DNA of 64,000 nucleotides from Stutzerimonas stutzeri (GCF_024451105.1 NZ_JANGEY010000013.1:1-64000), one strand, 5' to 3'. Shown: positions 16,965 to 24,671, numbered from the stretch's first letter. Notes: a model not told the origin generated them from the letters alone. Made by a program: numbers and translations.

Positions 16965-18965
16965 TCAGTGCAGCGGCTGGCGCCTGATCGTCTTGAGCAG
17001 GTCCTCGGGGCTGATCTCGGCGACGATGCTCGCCGCGCTGCCCGGCTGCGGCAGGTTGAGGATGTGCCCCTTGATCTTGCCGATCACGTGCATCTCGCAC
17101 GGCTTGCAGTCGAACCTCAGGGTCAGCACCTCGTCGCCGTGCACCAGCTGCATGGGCGCGACCTTGGTGCGCACCCCGGTGTAGCCCTTGGCCTGCTTGG
17201 GGCAGAGGTTGAAGGAGAAGCGCAGGCAGTGCTTGGTGATCATCACCGGCACCTCGCCGGTCTCCTCGTGGGCCTCGTAGGCCGCGTCGATCAGCTGCAC
17301 GCCGAAACGCTGGTAGAAGGCCCGCGCCTTGGCGTTGTAGACGTTGGCGAGGAAGCTCAGGTGCGACTCCGGGTAGACCGGTGGCGGCACGCTGACCGGC
17401 TTGCGCCAGCCCTTGCGGTGGGCGGCGACGCGCGCGGCGGTCAGCGCCTCGATCACCTCGCGGCGCAGCGCCTTGAGCTGCGAGTTGGGTACGAACGGCA
17501 TCTGCGGCGCGTCGATCTCCACGCCATCGGCGTGATAGAGGGTGGTACCCAGCTGGCCGAGCAGGTCGCGCAGCTGCTCCAGCGCCTGCTCCGGCTTGTT
17601 GGCCGCGCCGAAGGCGCCGTCCAGGCTGGCCGAGGCGCTCACGCCTTCCTCGCTGGTGGCGGTGAGGCTGACGCGCTCGGCGTCCAGCTCGGCCCGCCAG
17701 CGTACGCCGACGCGCCGCTCGGCGGAGGTCTTCTGCAGCGCCTGCTGCCAGTTGTGGTCGAGGTTGCGGTTGAGCGGATGGTTGGGGCGCAGGCGGCGCA
17801 GCTCCTCCGGCATCTCGTTGGGCTCGACGCGGTACTGCCAGCGCGGCTCGCCGTTCTCCTCGGCCTGGCCGAGCAGCTCGACCACGCTGGCGCGGAAGCC
17901 CACCACCTCGCGCTTGACCAGCACGTTGAGGCCGTCGCCGTTGGACAGCGGCGCGCTGGTGCTGGCGATCAGGTCGCGCTTGCCGACCTTGAGCACCTCG
18001 CCGATCGGCAGGCCGGTGAACTTCGGCGAGTCGAAGGCGCCGATGTCGACCAGCCGGTCGTTGACGAAGTAGTCGGTGCTGCCGCGGTGGAAGGTGCGCT
18101 CCGGGTCGGGCACGAAGAAGTGCTCGGTGCGGCCGCTGGAGGCGCGCGCCAGCTCCGGGCGCTCCGCGAGGATCTCGTCGAGGCGCTGGCGGTAGTAGGC
18201 GGTGATGTTCTTCACGTAGCCGACGTCCTTGTAGCGCCCCTCGATCTTGAACGAGCGCACCCCGGCGTCGATCAGCGCGCGCAGGTTGGCGCTCTGGTTG
18301 TTGTCCTTCATCGACAGCAGGTGCTTCTCGAAGGCCACCACCGCGCCGCTCTCGTCCTTGAGGGTGTAGGGCAGCCGGCAGGCCTGCGAGCAGTCGCCGC
18401 GGTTGGCGCTGCGCCCGGTCTGCGCGTGGGAGATGTAGCACTGCCCGGAGAAGGCCACGCACAGCGCGCCGTGGATGAAGAACTCCACGGTGGCGTCGAC
18501 GTTGTCGCTGATCTCGCGGATTTCCTTGAGGTTCAGCTCGCGGGCCAGCACCAGCTGGGAGAAGCCGGCATCGGAAAGGAATTTCGCCTTGTCCAGGCTG
18601 CGGATGTCGGTCTGGGTGCTGGCGTGGATCTCGATCGGCGGCAGGTCCAGCTCCATGATGCCCATGTCCTGGACGATCAGCGCATCGACACCGGCCTCGT
18701 AGAGTGCGTGGATCAGCCTGCGCGCCGCCTCCAGTTCGTCGTCGTGGAGGATGGTGTTGAGGGTGACGAACACCCGCGCATGGAACAGGTGGGCGAACTT
18801 CACCAGCTCGGCGATCTCCGCCACGCTGTTCTCGGCGTTGTGCCGGGCACCGAAACTGGGGCCGCCGATGTACACGGCGTCGGCGCCGTGCAGGATGGCC
18901 TCCTTGGCGATGGCGACATCCCGCGCGGGGCTGAGCAGTTCCAGGTGGTGTTTGGGCAGGGACAT
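16965..18965 (-). CDS. rlhA: 23S rRNA 5-hydroxycytidine C2501 synthase RlhA (U32 family)
   Basis: A 666-residue peptidase-U32 family protein with the length and two-part build of E. coli RlhA (YdcP, about 650). That enzyme hydroxylates C2501 of 23S rRNA using prephenate-dependent chemistry. The U32 core occupies about 1-300 with HASTQTDI, CVAFSGQCYIS, NRGDCSQACRLPY and FKIEGRYKDVGYVKNIT. The C-terminal DUF3656 region follows, ending with a Cys-containing module (FNLCPKQAKGYTG, FDCKPCEMHV). The conserved cysteines may bind an iron-sulfur cluster. Single gene. Confidence 0.92.
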   Translation of the reverse strand: MSLPKHHLELLSPARDVAIAKEAILHGADAVYIGGPSFGARHNAENSVAEIAELVKFAHLFHARVFVTLNTILHDDELEAARRLIHALYEAGVDALIVQDMGIMELDLPPIEIHASTQTDIRSLDKAKFLSDAGFSQLVLARELNLKEIREISDNVDATVEFFIHGALCVAFSGQCYISHAQTGRSANRGDCSQACRLPYTLKDESGAVVAFEKHLLSMKDNNQSANLRALIDAGVRSFKIEGRYKDVGYVKNITAYYRQRLDEILAERPELARASSGRTEHFFVPDPERTFHRGSTDYFVNDRLVDIGAFDSPKFTGLPIGEVLKVGKRDLIASTSAPLSNGDGLNVLVKREVVGFRASVVELLGQAEENGEPRWQYRVEPNEMPEELRRLRPNHPLNRNLDHNWQQALQKTSAERRVGVRWRAELDAERVSLTATSEEGVSASASLDGAFGAANKPEQALEQLRDLLGQLGTTLYHADGVEIDAPQMPFVPNSQLKALRREVIEALTAARVAAHRKGWRKPVSVPPPVYPESHLSFLANVYNAKARAFYQRFGVQLIDAAYEAHEETGEVPVMITKHCLRFSFNLCPKQAKGYTGVRTKVAPMQLVHGDEVLTLRFDCKPCEMHVIGKIKGHILNLPQPGSAASIVAEISPEDLLKTIRRQPLH

Positions 18966-19377
18966 GAGGCGGGCTCGCGAGCGCTGTGAAACGAGCCGCG
19001 CATTGTAGCGGGCCGGGGCGCGTTTGGATCGTCTCCGTGACGCGCGGAGGCATCCGCCGCCGAGTGCCGTCGGTCGCCCTTCGCCGTCGGCGCGGCGCGT
19101 CCGCCGGAATCCGCTATCTGGCTGTTTTCACGACGGTTTCTGCATTTTTCCCGGCGCAGGCGGGCTACTTGCGCGAGAAAATATTGCCGTAAGCCAAAAA
19201 TAAAACTGTACTTTCGCCGGGAAAGGCGTACATTGCGCTCACTGCTTTGCGATTGACACTTCGATACTCGGCTTGATGCTTCCCTGATTCATCTCCTCGG
19301 TTCGTTTTGCTCTGGCTTCTCAGTCCTGGCTCCGAATGTGTCGGCGCCACGGTCTCAATCTACCCTGGAGATACATC
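18966..19377 (+). promoter_or_regulatory. Gene-free region holding the cold-shock gene promoter and leader
   Basis: This 412-bp stretch separates rlhA from the divergent cold-shock gene. Two promoter candidates face right: TTGCCG near 19186 with TGTACT 17 bp later, and TTGACA at 19253-19258 with a weak -10. Either gives an mRNA leader of roughly 100-170 nt, as is usual for cspA-type genes. The part around 19185-19215 is notably A-rich. No open frame with a ribosome site is seen. Confidence 0.5.
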
Positions 19378-19590
19378 ATGTCCGCACGTCAAACCGGTAC
19401 CGTCAAGTGGTTCAACGATGAGAAAGGCTTCGGCTTCATCACCCCCGCCGACGGCAGCTCCGATCTCTTCGTCCACTACCGCTCGATCGAAAGCGCTGGC
19501 TTCAAGAGCCTGAGCGAAGGCCAGTCCGTGTCCTACCTGGCCGTCAAGGGCCAGAAAGGCATGCAGGCCGATCAGGTTCAAGTCATCTAA
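19378..19590 (+). CDS. CspA-family cold-shock protein
   Basis: A 70-residue single cold-shock domain with both nucleic-acid binding motifs, KGFGFITP (RNP1) and LFVHY (RNP2; His present). It binds single-stranded RNA/DNA and acts as an RNA chaperone. The true start is the ATG at 19378; the frame is open further upstream but gives no family sequence. CTGGAG lies 7-12 bases before it. The long leader suggests post-transcriptional control. A strong terminator follows. Confidence 0.96.
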   Translation: MSARQTGTVKWFNDEKGFGFITPADGSSDLFVHYRSIESAGFKSLSEGQSVSYLAVKGQKGMQADQVQVI

Positions 19591-19606
19591 GACTTCCGAT
19601 CCGAAA

Positions 19607-19633
19607 AGAACCCCGCCGATGCGGGGTTTTTTT
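19607..19633 (+). terminator. Intrinsic terminator of the cold-shock gene
   Basis: AACCCCGC, loop CGAT, GCGGGGTT, followed by a run of seven T. Confidence 0.95.
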
Positions 19634-19819
19634 CGTCCGCAGGAAATGCTCGCCGGCGGGCGCGGCCGGCGCCGAGGTGGCGCAAGGAGCGATGGCTTTC
19701 CTCAATCGCGGCGATGCAGATTGTCCGTTTCCCTCGCGGGCGGCAGGGCGGCAACATCGCCTCCAGGCCACCCGGCGCTGCCGGGCGGCAGGCAACCCAC
19801 GCTCAGGAGGAACGAGCCC

Positions 19820-19903
19820 ATGAAGATCCAGCATCAGGTCTACTTCGCCGAATCCGCGCTCAGGCACGCCTGCGGTCTGGTCTACAGCCGCTCCCGCGGC
19901 TGA
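19820..19903 (+). CDS. 27-residue small ORF with a strong ribosome site
   Basis: MKIQHQVYFAESALRHACGLVYSRSRG is encoded as 27 residues ending in TGA at 19901-19903. A perfect AGGAGG at 19805-19810 lies 9 bases before the ATG. It sits between the cold-shock gene terminator and the convergent 133-residue gene. It has no recognised relatives and no transmembrane segment. Translation is likely from the ribosome site; function unknown. Confidence 0.5.
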   Translation: MKIQHQVYFAESALRHACGLVYSRSRG

Positions 19904-19922
19904 CGGACCTTCGCGGTCCGGC

Positions 19923-20324
19923 TCAGGCATCGCGCAGCAGGTCGAAGGAATCGAGCAGCCGCCAGGCGATTTCCGGCCGGGCCTCCAGCGCCCGGCGGAT
20001 CGCCGCCGGAATGCTGCGCCGCGTCCGGCGGCACAGTCCGGGCTGGTCGGCGATCCGGATGTGCAGGCCGCGCATGCTGCGCACCTCGTTGTGGCCCGGC
20101 TCGACGCTCAGGCGGATGCCCAGTTGCTCGTGCATGCGCCGCTGCAGGTGCTGCAGGTCTTCCAGGCTCTGCAGGTTTTCCAGGCGCTCCAGCAGGCGCT
20201 TCTCCTCGTGCCGGGTCAGCCGCAGGATGCGCGGATCGCCGTGCGGATCGTCCAGCAGCTCGCGGTGCCTGCAGATGCAGACACCGGGCGGGCAGGGCTG
20301 GCGGAGCGGCGGTGGGCTGTTCAT
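19923..20324 (-). CDS. Conserved hypothetical protein next to cold-shock gene
   Basis: I do not recognise a named domain in this 133-residue protein. It has a CPPGVCICRHRELL cysteine cluster near the start, a charged helical centre (RLTRHEEKRLLERLENLQSLEDLQHL) and a basic C-terminal part with RRTRRSIPAAIRRALEARPE. The ATG at 20324 (MNSPPPLRQP) is preferred; an in-frame ATG four codons upstream (20336) is possible. Neither has a clear ribosome site. I recall similar proteins beside cold-shock genes in Pseudomonas, which would suggest a conserved neighbourhood. Confidence 0.75.
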   Translation of the reverse strand: MNSPPPLRQPCPPGVCICRHRELLDDPHGDPRILRLTRHEEKRLLERLENLQSLEDLQHLQRRMHEQLGIRLSVEPGHNEVRSMRGLHIRIADQPGLCRRTRRSIPAAIRRALEARPEIAWRLLDSFDLLRDA

Positions 20325-20425
20325 GGGCCCGATCATAGCCGCGCTGCGCGGTGGCGCCCACCTGCAGACTGATCAAAAGCCCCGTAATCGCGCATCATGG
20401 ACGCTCTCAGACCAAGGAGGTTTCC

Positions 20426-21265
20426 ATGCGCATTGCTTCATCCGTTGTGCTGTCGTTGGGATTGGCGTTCGCCGCCGCTGCCGGGGCGAGCGAGCAGGCG
20501 CGCCTGCTGGAGTCGATCAATGCCTACCGCAGCCAGGCGCAAAGCTGCGCCGGACAGGCCTCCGAGGAACTGCCGCCACTGAGCGCCGATCCGCGCCTGG
20601 TGCTGCCGGTCGGCGGCGCCGGCGACCTGCAGCAGGCGCTGCAGCGAGCCGCCTATCCGATGGTCAACGCGCAGGCGATCAGCCTGTCCGGGCCGCGCGA
20701 CGCGCAGACGGCGATGCAGACGCTGCGCGAGAGCTTCTGCCAGGTCCTGCTCGATCCGCAGTTCGTCGAGATCGGCGTCAGTCACGTCGGGCGCGACTGG
20801 CGCATCGTGCTGGCGCGGCCGCTGCTGAGCGGCAAGATGGGTGACTGGCAGGCGGAGGGGCAGAGGCTGCTCGAGGGCATCAACGCCGCCCGCGCCCAGG
20901 CGCGCCAGTGCGGCGAGCGCGCCTTCGCCGCAGCGCCGCCGCTGGCCTGGAGCGCCACCCTGGGCAGCGTCGCCGAAACCCACAGCCGGGCCATGGCCAA
21001 CGGCAACTTCTTCGCCCACATCGACCGCGACGGCCGCACCCCCGGCGAGCGCGTCGAGCTGGCCGGCTACGGCGGCGGACTGATCGGCGAGAACATCGCC
21101 GCCGCGCTGGACGACTCCGCCCGGGTGGTCGCCGGCTGGCTGGCCAGCCCCGGCCACTGCGCCACCCTGATGAACCCGCAGTACCGCGAGCTGGGCGCCG
21201 CCTACGCGGTCGATCCGCAGAGCGATGCGGGGATCTACTGGACGGCGCTGTTCGCCGCCCCCTGA
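20426..21265 (+). CDS. Secreted CAP (SCP/PR1) domain protein
   Basis: A 279-residue protein with a signal peptide cleaved around AAAAGA-SEQ (residues 1-20). The C-terminal half, about 155-279, is a CAP domain: LLEGINAARAQARQCG, the HSRAMANGNFFAHID segment and GENIAA, with GWLASPGHCATLMNPQYRELGAAY near the end. The N-terminal half (QARLLESINAYRSQAQ) looks like a degenerate second CAP start. CAP proteins are exported and often bind lipids or peptides; the bacterial role is unclear. AAGGAGG precedes the ATG. Confidence 0.9.
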   Translation: MRIASSVVLSLGLAFAAAAGASEQARLLESINAYRSQAQSCAGQASEELPPLSADPRLVLPVGGAGDLQQALQRAAYPMVNAQAISLSGPRDAQTAMQTLRESFCQVLLDPQFVEIGVSHVGRDWRIVLARPLLSGKMGDWQAEGQRLLEGINAARAQARQCGERAFAAAPPLAWSATLGSVAETHSRAMANGNFFAHIDRDGRTPGERVELAGYGGGLIGENIAAALDDSARVVAGWLASPGHCATLMNPQYRELGAAYAVDPQSDAGIYWTALFAAP

Positions 21266-21351
21266 ACGGCGCGCCGCCGAGCGGGCGGGAGAATGGCGTC
21301 CGCTTGGCTATGCTCAAGGACGGACTTCCACACCACAGGGGAGCAACCGCG

Positions 21352-21693
21352 ATGAGCAGTTTCGAGATCGAGAGCTGGTGCAAGCCCAGCTCCGCCGAGA
21401 AATCCGAGCCCATGGGGCTGATCCACTTCTACATCGGCGGCAACGAGCGGGTGAAGCTCGAGCAGGCCGAGGAGCGCCTGCAACGCAGCGGCGCAGCCGA
21501 GGAGATGCTCGACGTCGACCTCGACACCCTGGAGCTGGTCACCCCGCCGGAGTGCGGGCCGCTGTCCGACTGTCAGCTGCGTGTCTACCTGCGCAAGGAC
21601 GATCGGCGCGGCCAGTTCCATCTGGTCGGCCATCGCGCCAGCGACGGCAGCCTGGTCTATACCAACGCGTTGCTGATCGACGCGCTGATGTAG
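21352..21693 (+). CDS. Hypothetical 113-residue protein
   Basis: A soluble protein with no recognised domain and no signal peptide. Visible features are an acidic middle (EEMLDVDLDTLELVTPPECG) and an ordered C-terminal beta-rich part (QLRVYLRKDDRRGQFHLVGH). AGGGGAGC lies 8 bases upstream of the ATG. It lies just upstream of the CrcZ-like RNA but has no known link to it. Confidence 0.75.
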   Translation: MSSFEIESWCKPSSAEKSEPMGLIHFYIGGNERVKLEQAEERLQRSGAAEEMLDVDLDTLELVTPPECGPLSDCQLRVYLRKDDRRGQFHLVGHRASDGSLVYTNALLIDALM

Positions 21694-21724
21694 CGAGCCG
21701 GCTGGGGAAGGTGGGTGCGCGGGT

Positions 21725-21749
21725 GTTACCGCGCCGGTACCGGCGTAAC
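21725..21749 (+). promoter_or_regulatory. Possible CbrB site (GTTAC...GTAAC) upstream of the sRNA
   Basis: GTTAC at 21725-21729 and GTAAC at 21745-21749 form an inverted pair about 120 bp before the sigma-54 promoter, a usual enhancer distance. Further GTAAC (21767-21771) and GTTAAC (21807-21812) lie between. CbrB, the activator of crcZ genes in pseudomonads, is reported to bind GTTAC/GTAAC palindromes. The assignment here is inference. Confidence 0.5.
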
Positions 21750-21847
21750 GCCATCTGGGTCGGCGGGTAACCGATTGGCCGTCACCGGCAGCCTCTCGGG
21801 CATGGCGTTAACTGGTAAATCATTGATTTTAAAGGGTTTTAAAAAGT

Positions 21848-21863
21848 TGGCACGACGCCTGCT
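21848..21863 (+). promoter_or_regulatory. Sigma-54 (RpoN) promoter of the CrcZ-like sRNA
   Basis: TTGGCACGACGCCTGCTT has the -24 GG at 21849-21850 and the -12 GC at 21861-21862, exactly 10 bases apart. TGGCACG matches the -24 consensus fully. This predicts a start near 21874. Confidence 0.85.
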
Positions 21864-21873
21864 TTATCTCTGG

Positions 21874-22240
21874 TACAACAAAAACAACAACGCTGAACCA
21901 ACACAACAAAAACAAGACGTAACGACTCCATAACAACAAGAACAACAGGGTGGAGGCGCAGCAAACGAATTCTTTTGGAGAGGAGTTGCCCGTCAGGGAT
22001 CTCCCCTCGACCGGACCGAGAACGATAAAACTGCCCCGAGGCAGCGGCCAGCACCGGTAGGACCCGCAAGGGTAGCGGCAACATCAGCGTCCAAAGGAAT
22101 ACGTTTGTTCTTGCGGTCCCGACTTGGGACTACCACCGGCCTCCGGCCGGGCGGGTTGCCAAAAACAACAACAAGCCCGTCAGCACAACAAGAACAAAGC
22201 ATGACCGATTCGAAGGGGGAGCCCATGGGCTCCCCCTTGT
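21874..22240 (+). ncRNA. CrcZ-family sRNA (Crc/Hfq-sequestering decoy RNA)
   Basis: About 367 nt, starting just after a sigma-54 promoter and ending in a strong hairpin. It contains at least five A-rich CA motifs of the AANAANAA type: around 21876-21893, 21901-21916, 21932-21948, 22161-22172 and 22183-22196. These are the Hfq-Crc binding sites that define CrcZ, CrcY and CrcX. Such RNAs titrate Hfq/Crc and relieve carbon catabolite repression when CbrAB senses poor carbon. crcZ itself normally follows cbrB, and neither cbrB nor pcnB is here, so this may be a CrcY-type paralogue. The RNA ends ahead of the convergent EVE-domain gene. Confidence 0.85.
22213..22238 (+). terminator. Terminator hairpin of the CrcZ-like sRNA
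   Basis: AAGGGGGAGCCC and GGGCTCCCCCTT form a 12-bp perfect stem with a 2-base centre. Only a short T run follows. Confidence 0.8.
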
Positions 22241-22293
22241 GCTGTCTGCCTTCCTGATCCTGCCCGCGCTCCTGCCAGGCGGGGCAGTCCCGT

Positions 22294-22752
22294 CTACTGC
22301 CGCTCGCCCAGAATGATCTGCCACTCCTCCTCGCCGACCGGCATCACCGACAGCCGGCTGCCGCGCTGCACCAGCGGCAGGTTCTCCAGGCCGGGCAGGG
22401 TCTTGAGGCGGTCGAGGGAGATCAGCCGCGCCAGCTTGCGCCCGAACACCATGTCCACCGCATCCCAGCGCGGCTTGTCCGGCGTGCTTTTGGCGTCGAA
22501 GTAGGGCGACTGCGGATCGAACTGGGTCGGGTCGACGTAGGCCGTGCGCGAGACCCGCACCACGCCGGCGATGCCGATGTCCTTGCAGCTCGCGTGGTAG
22601 ACGAACACCTCGTCGCCCTCGGCCATGGCCCTGAGGAAGTTGCGCGCCTGGTAGTTGCGCACCCCGTCCCAGCGGATTGGCGTCTGCGGCGCGCGGGCGA
22701 AGTCGTCGATGCCGCATTCGGAGGGTTCGGTTTTCACCAGCCATCTGGCCAT
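22294..22752 (-). CDS. EVE domain-containing protein
   Basis: A 152-residue protein consisting of one EVE domain (PUA-like fold). Typical segments are WLVKTEPSECGIDDF, WDGVRNYQARNFLRAM, GDEVFVYHASCKDIGIAGVV and a C-terminal WQIILGERQ. EVE domains bind modified bases in DNA or RNA. In stand-alone bacterial members the target is not established, and some sit near restriction or defence genes. No such genes adjoin here. The ATG at 22752 gives the family N-terminus. Confidence 0.92.
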   Translation of the reverse strand: MARWLVKTEPSECGIDDFARAPQTPIRWDGVRNYQARNFLRAMAEGDEVFVYHASCKDIGIAGVVRVSRTAYVDPTQFDPQSPYFDAKSTPDKPRWDAVDMVFGRKLARLISLDRLKTLPGLENLPLVQRGSRLSVMPVGEEEWQIILGERQ

Positions 22753-22903
22753 GAGCGCGTTCCTGTGCAGAGTGGGGCGGGCAATCATAATGCAGCCCGG
22801 CGCGTCGGGCTGGACAAGCGCGCTCGCGGCCCCTACAAAGACGGCCTCGCGCGGGCCGGCGGCCGGCCGGGCGCCCAGATCGGATCGAGAGACAGGTGGA
22901 CTT

Positions 22904-23032
22904 GTGAGAAAGAAGAAACCCGTGGACCCCGTTCGCCAGGCGAACAAGAACCGTGGCTACCGGATCGGCTGGCTGATCGCCCTGGCCGGCATCGTCTGCG
23001 GCTTCGCGCTGGTGGCGCTGAGGCAGGGCTGA
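22904..23032 (+). CDS. Small single-pass membrane protein
   Basis: A 42-residue protein starting at GTG, with AGGTGGA 3 bases upstream. A very basic N-terminus (RKKKPVDPVRQANKNRGYR) is followed by one transmembrane helix, IGWLIALAGIVCGFALVAL, giving a predicted cytoplasmic N-terminus. Function unknown. The basic-then-hydrophobic layout and the ribosome site support it as real. Confidence 0.65.
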   Translation: MRKKKPVDPVRQANKNRGYRIGWLIALAGIVCGFALVALRQG

Positions 23033-23079
23033 CAAGGCGCCGAGCGCCCCACGGCAGGCACGCAAGGAGGCGTCCCATC

Positions 23080-23646
23080 ATGCTGCCCTACGATCGTCGT
23101 CTGAAACCGCTTTCGCGCCAGTTGCGCAACGACATGACCGACGCCGAGCGGCGCCTGTGGGCCTGCCTGCGCCGCAAGCAGCTGGGCGGCCTGCAGTTCT
23201 ACCGGCAGAAACCGCTGGCCGGCTACATCGTCGATTTCTACTGTGCCGCCGCGCAACTGGTCATCGAGCTGGACGGTTCCCAGCACCATGCGCCGGAGGC
23301 CATCGAATACGACCGCCAGCGCACCCGAACGCTGGAGGCGCTGGGGCTGCGGGTGATCCGCTTCGACAACCGGCAGGTGCTGCGGGAGCTGGAGGGGGTG
23401 CTGGAGACGATTCGGGAGGAGCTGGGAATCCCCCTCGGCCCCCCTTTTGCAAAGGGGGGGAGTGGGACGGTGCGAGGTCTGATGGTCGGGCGTCACCCGC
23501 AGCGGCGGAATCCCCCCCGGCCCCCCTTTTACAAAGGGGGGAGTGGAGCGGTGCCAGGTCTGATGGTCGGGGGGCGTCACCCGCAGCGGCGGAATCCCCC
23601 CCGGCCCCCTTTTGCAAAGGGGGGGAGTGGGGCGGTGCGATTCTGA
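23080..23646 (+). CDS. DUF559 (Vsr-like) endonuclease-domain protein with repeat-encoded tail
   Basis: 188 residues. Positions 1 to about 117 form a DUF559 domain of the PD-(D/E)xK/very-short-patch-repair type: LSRQLRNDMTDAERRLW, LRRKQLGG, FYRQKPLAGYIVDFYC, LVIELDGSQH and LGLRVIRFDN. From about 118 the protein is translated from 2.7 tandem copies of an 82-84 bp palindromic repeat, giving three PPF-KGGSG-V segments. AAGGAGG lies 9 bases before the ATG. The natural end of the domain is near GIPLG, so the tail of about 70 residues is probably acquired. The cellular role of DUF559 proteins is unknown. Confidence 0.85.
   Translation: MLPYDRRLKPLSRQLRNDMTDAERRLWACLRRKQLGGLQFYRQKPLAGYIVDFYCAAAQLVIELDGSQHHAPEAIEYDRQRTRTLEALGLRVIRFDNRQVLRELEGVLETIREELGIPLGPPFAKGGSGTVRGLMVGRHPQRRNPPRPPFYKGGSGAVPGLMVGGRHPQRRNPPRPPFAKGGSGAVRF
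23427..23646 (+). repeat. Tandem palindromic (REP-like) repeats inside the DUF559 gene
   Basis: Units begin AATCCCCC at 23427, 23509 and 23593. Each has a core palindrome CCCCTTTTGCAAAGGGG (the second copy has TTTTACAAAG), then GAGTGG, a GGTCTGATGGTCGGG segment (absent from the third, truncated unit) and GTCACCCGCAGCGGCGG. The pitch is 82 and 84 bp. The third unit is cut short near the stop codon. Confidence 0.95.
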
Positions 23647-23690
23647 TGTTCAGGCCCAGAACGCCATTCTCCAGCACACCACCGAGCCAT

Positions 23691-23726
23691 CCCCCCTTTG
23701 CAAAAGGGGGGTTAGGGGGGATTCCC
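23691..23726 (-). repeat. Inverted fourth copy of the palindromic repeat
   Basis: CCCCCCTTTGCAAAAGGGGG followed by GTTAGGGGGGATTCC is the same element in the opposite orientation, lying between the DUF559 gene and the ecotin stop at 23728. Confidence 0.92.
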
Positions 23727-23727
23727 T

Positions 23728-24204
23728 CTACTGCTGCAACGCAGGCCTGCTGTCCTTCCCGGCCGACCAGATGCGGTAGCGCACCTCCACGTCGGCGGGG
23801 GCGTAGATCACCAGCGGCAGCCTGCTGTTGTAGCGCACCAGCATCGGCTCGCCGCCGACCGGCACGAAGGCCTGCCTGCGGCTGTCCTCCGGGCAGGCCA
23901 TCAGGGTGCCGAACGCCGGGCCGACCTTCTCCAGCTCGTAGTAGCCGTAGCCCCAGCCCTCCACCGTCTTCGCCTGCCACTGGCCGCCCAGGCGGCGCTG
24001 GTTGCAGTCCACCTCCATGGTCTTGCCGGCGATCAGCTCCACCCGGTGGTCAGCCTCGTCCGGCTGGGCCGGCAGGTCGATCACGTGGCGCTGGTAACCC
24101 GCGGCGGCGACCGGGAACGGCTTGAGCGCCTCGGGCGTGGCGGCGCAGGCCGCCAGCGGCAGGCCGATGGCGAGGGCGAACAGGGCAGGGTGGCGAACGA
24201 TCAT
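23728..24204 (-). CDS. eco: Ecotin, periplasmic serine protease inhibitor
   Basis: A 158-residue ecotin with a signal peptide (about 1-21, ending ACAA). Family segments are KPFPVAAAGYQRHVIDLP, EVDCNQRRLGGQW, EGWGYGYYELEKV and MLVRYNSRLPLVIYAP. The two cysteines of the single disulfide are in EVDCN and LMACP. The inhibitory loop reads GTLMACP where E. coli has STMMACP, so the P1 residue is Leu rather than Met. Ecotin inhibits trypsin-, chymotrypsin- and elastase-type proteases. The ATG at 24204 is chosen over an upstream TTG because of AAGGA spacing. Confidence 0.96.
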   Translation of the reverse strand: MIVRHPALFALAIGLPLAACAATPEALKPFPVAAAGYQRHVIDLPAQPDEADHRVELIAGKTMEVDCNQRRLGGQWQAKTVEGWGYGYYELEKVGPAFGTLMACPEDSRRQAFVPVGGEPMLVRYNSRLPLVIYAPADVEVRYRIWSAGKDSRPALQQ

Positions 24205-24401
24205 GGTCAAGTTCCTTGCGCTGGGGCGCTGCGGGTGAGCGAGGAATCCGCATCACGGTAGCAGACTGACCGGCCCGGTGTGCCGGGGTTCCATGGCGCA
24301 ACCTGCGAACTGCGCCATGCCGCGCTGCCGCGTGGCCTCTTTCCGTAGCGATAGGAACGGGTAGAGTATCGCCACCCGCAACCACCGCGAGAGGATTCCC
24401 C

Positions 24402-24650
24402 ATGCCGACCTACGACTACCGCTGCGAAGCCAACGGCCAGGTGTACGAAGTCCAGCACCCGATGGCCCTGAGCCCGAAGACCTGGGGCGAACTGCGCGCC
24501 GCCTGCAGCCTGGCCGAAGATGCCTCGATCCCCGACGACGCCCCGGTGACCAAGCTGCTCGGCGCCTCCGGCGTGGTCAGCAGCCGCGCCCTGAAGAACC
24601 CCGAGCCTCCGGCCTGCGCCCGCGGCGGCTGCGCCGGCAACTGCGTCTGA
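24402..24650 (+). CDS. FmdB-like small protein with degenerate zinc ribbon
   Basis: An 82-residue protein beginning MPTYDYRCEANGQVYE, the start of the FmdB zinc-ribbon family. The first Cys is present, but the second of the usual CxxC is replaced (CEAN). The other Cys residues lie at the end (CARGGCAGNC), so a normal ribbon may not form unless the terminal cluster substitutes. Function unknown. The gene is divergent from ecotin. Confidence 0.75.
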   Translation: MPTYDYRCEANGQVYEVQHPMALSPKTWGELRAACSLAEDASIPDDAPVTKLLGASGVVSSRALKNPEPPACARGGCAGNCV

Positions 24651-24671
24651 GCGGATAGCCGTCTCCCGTAG

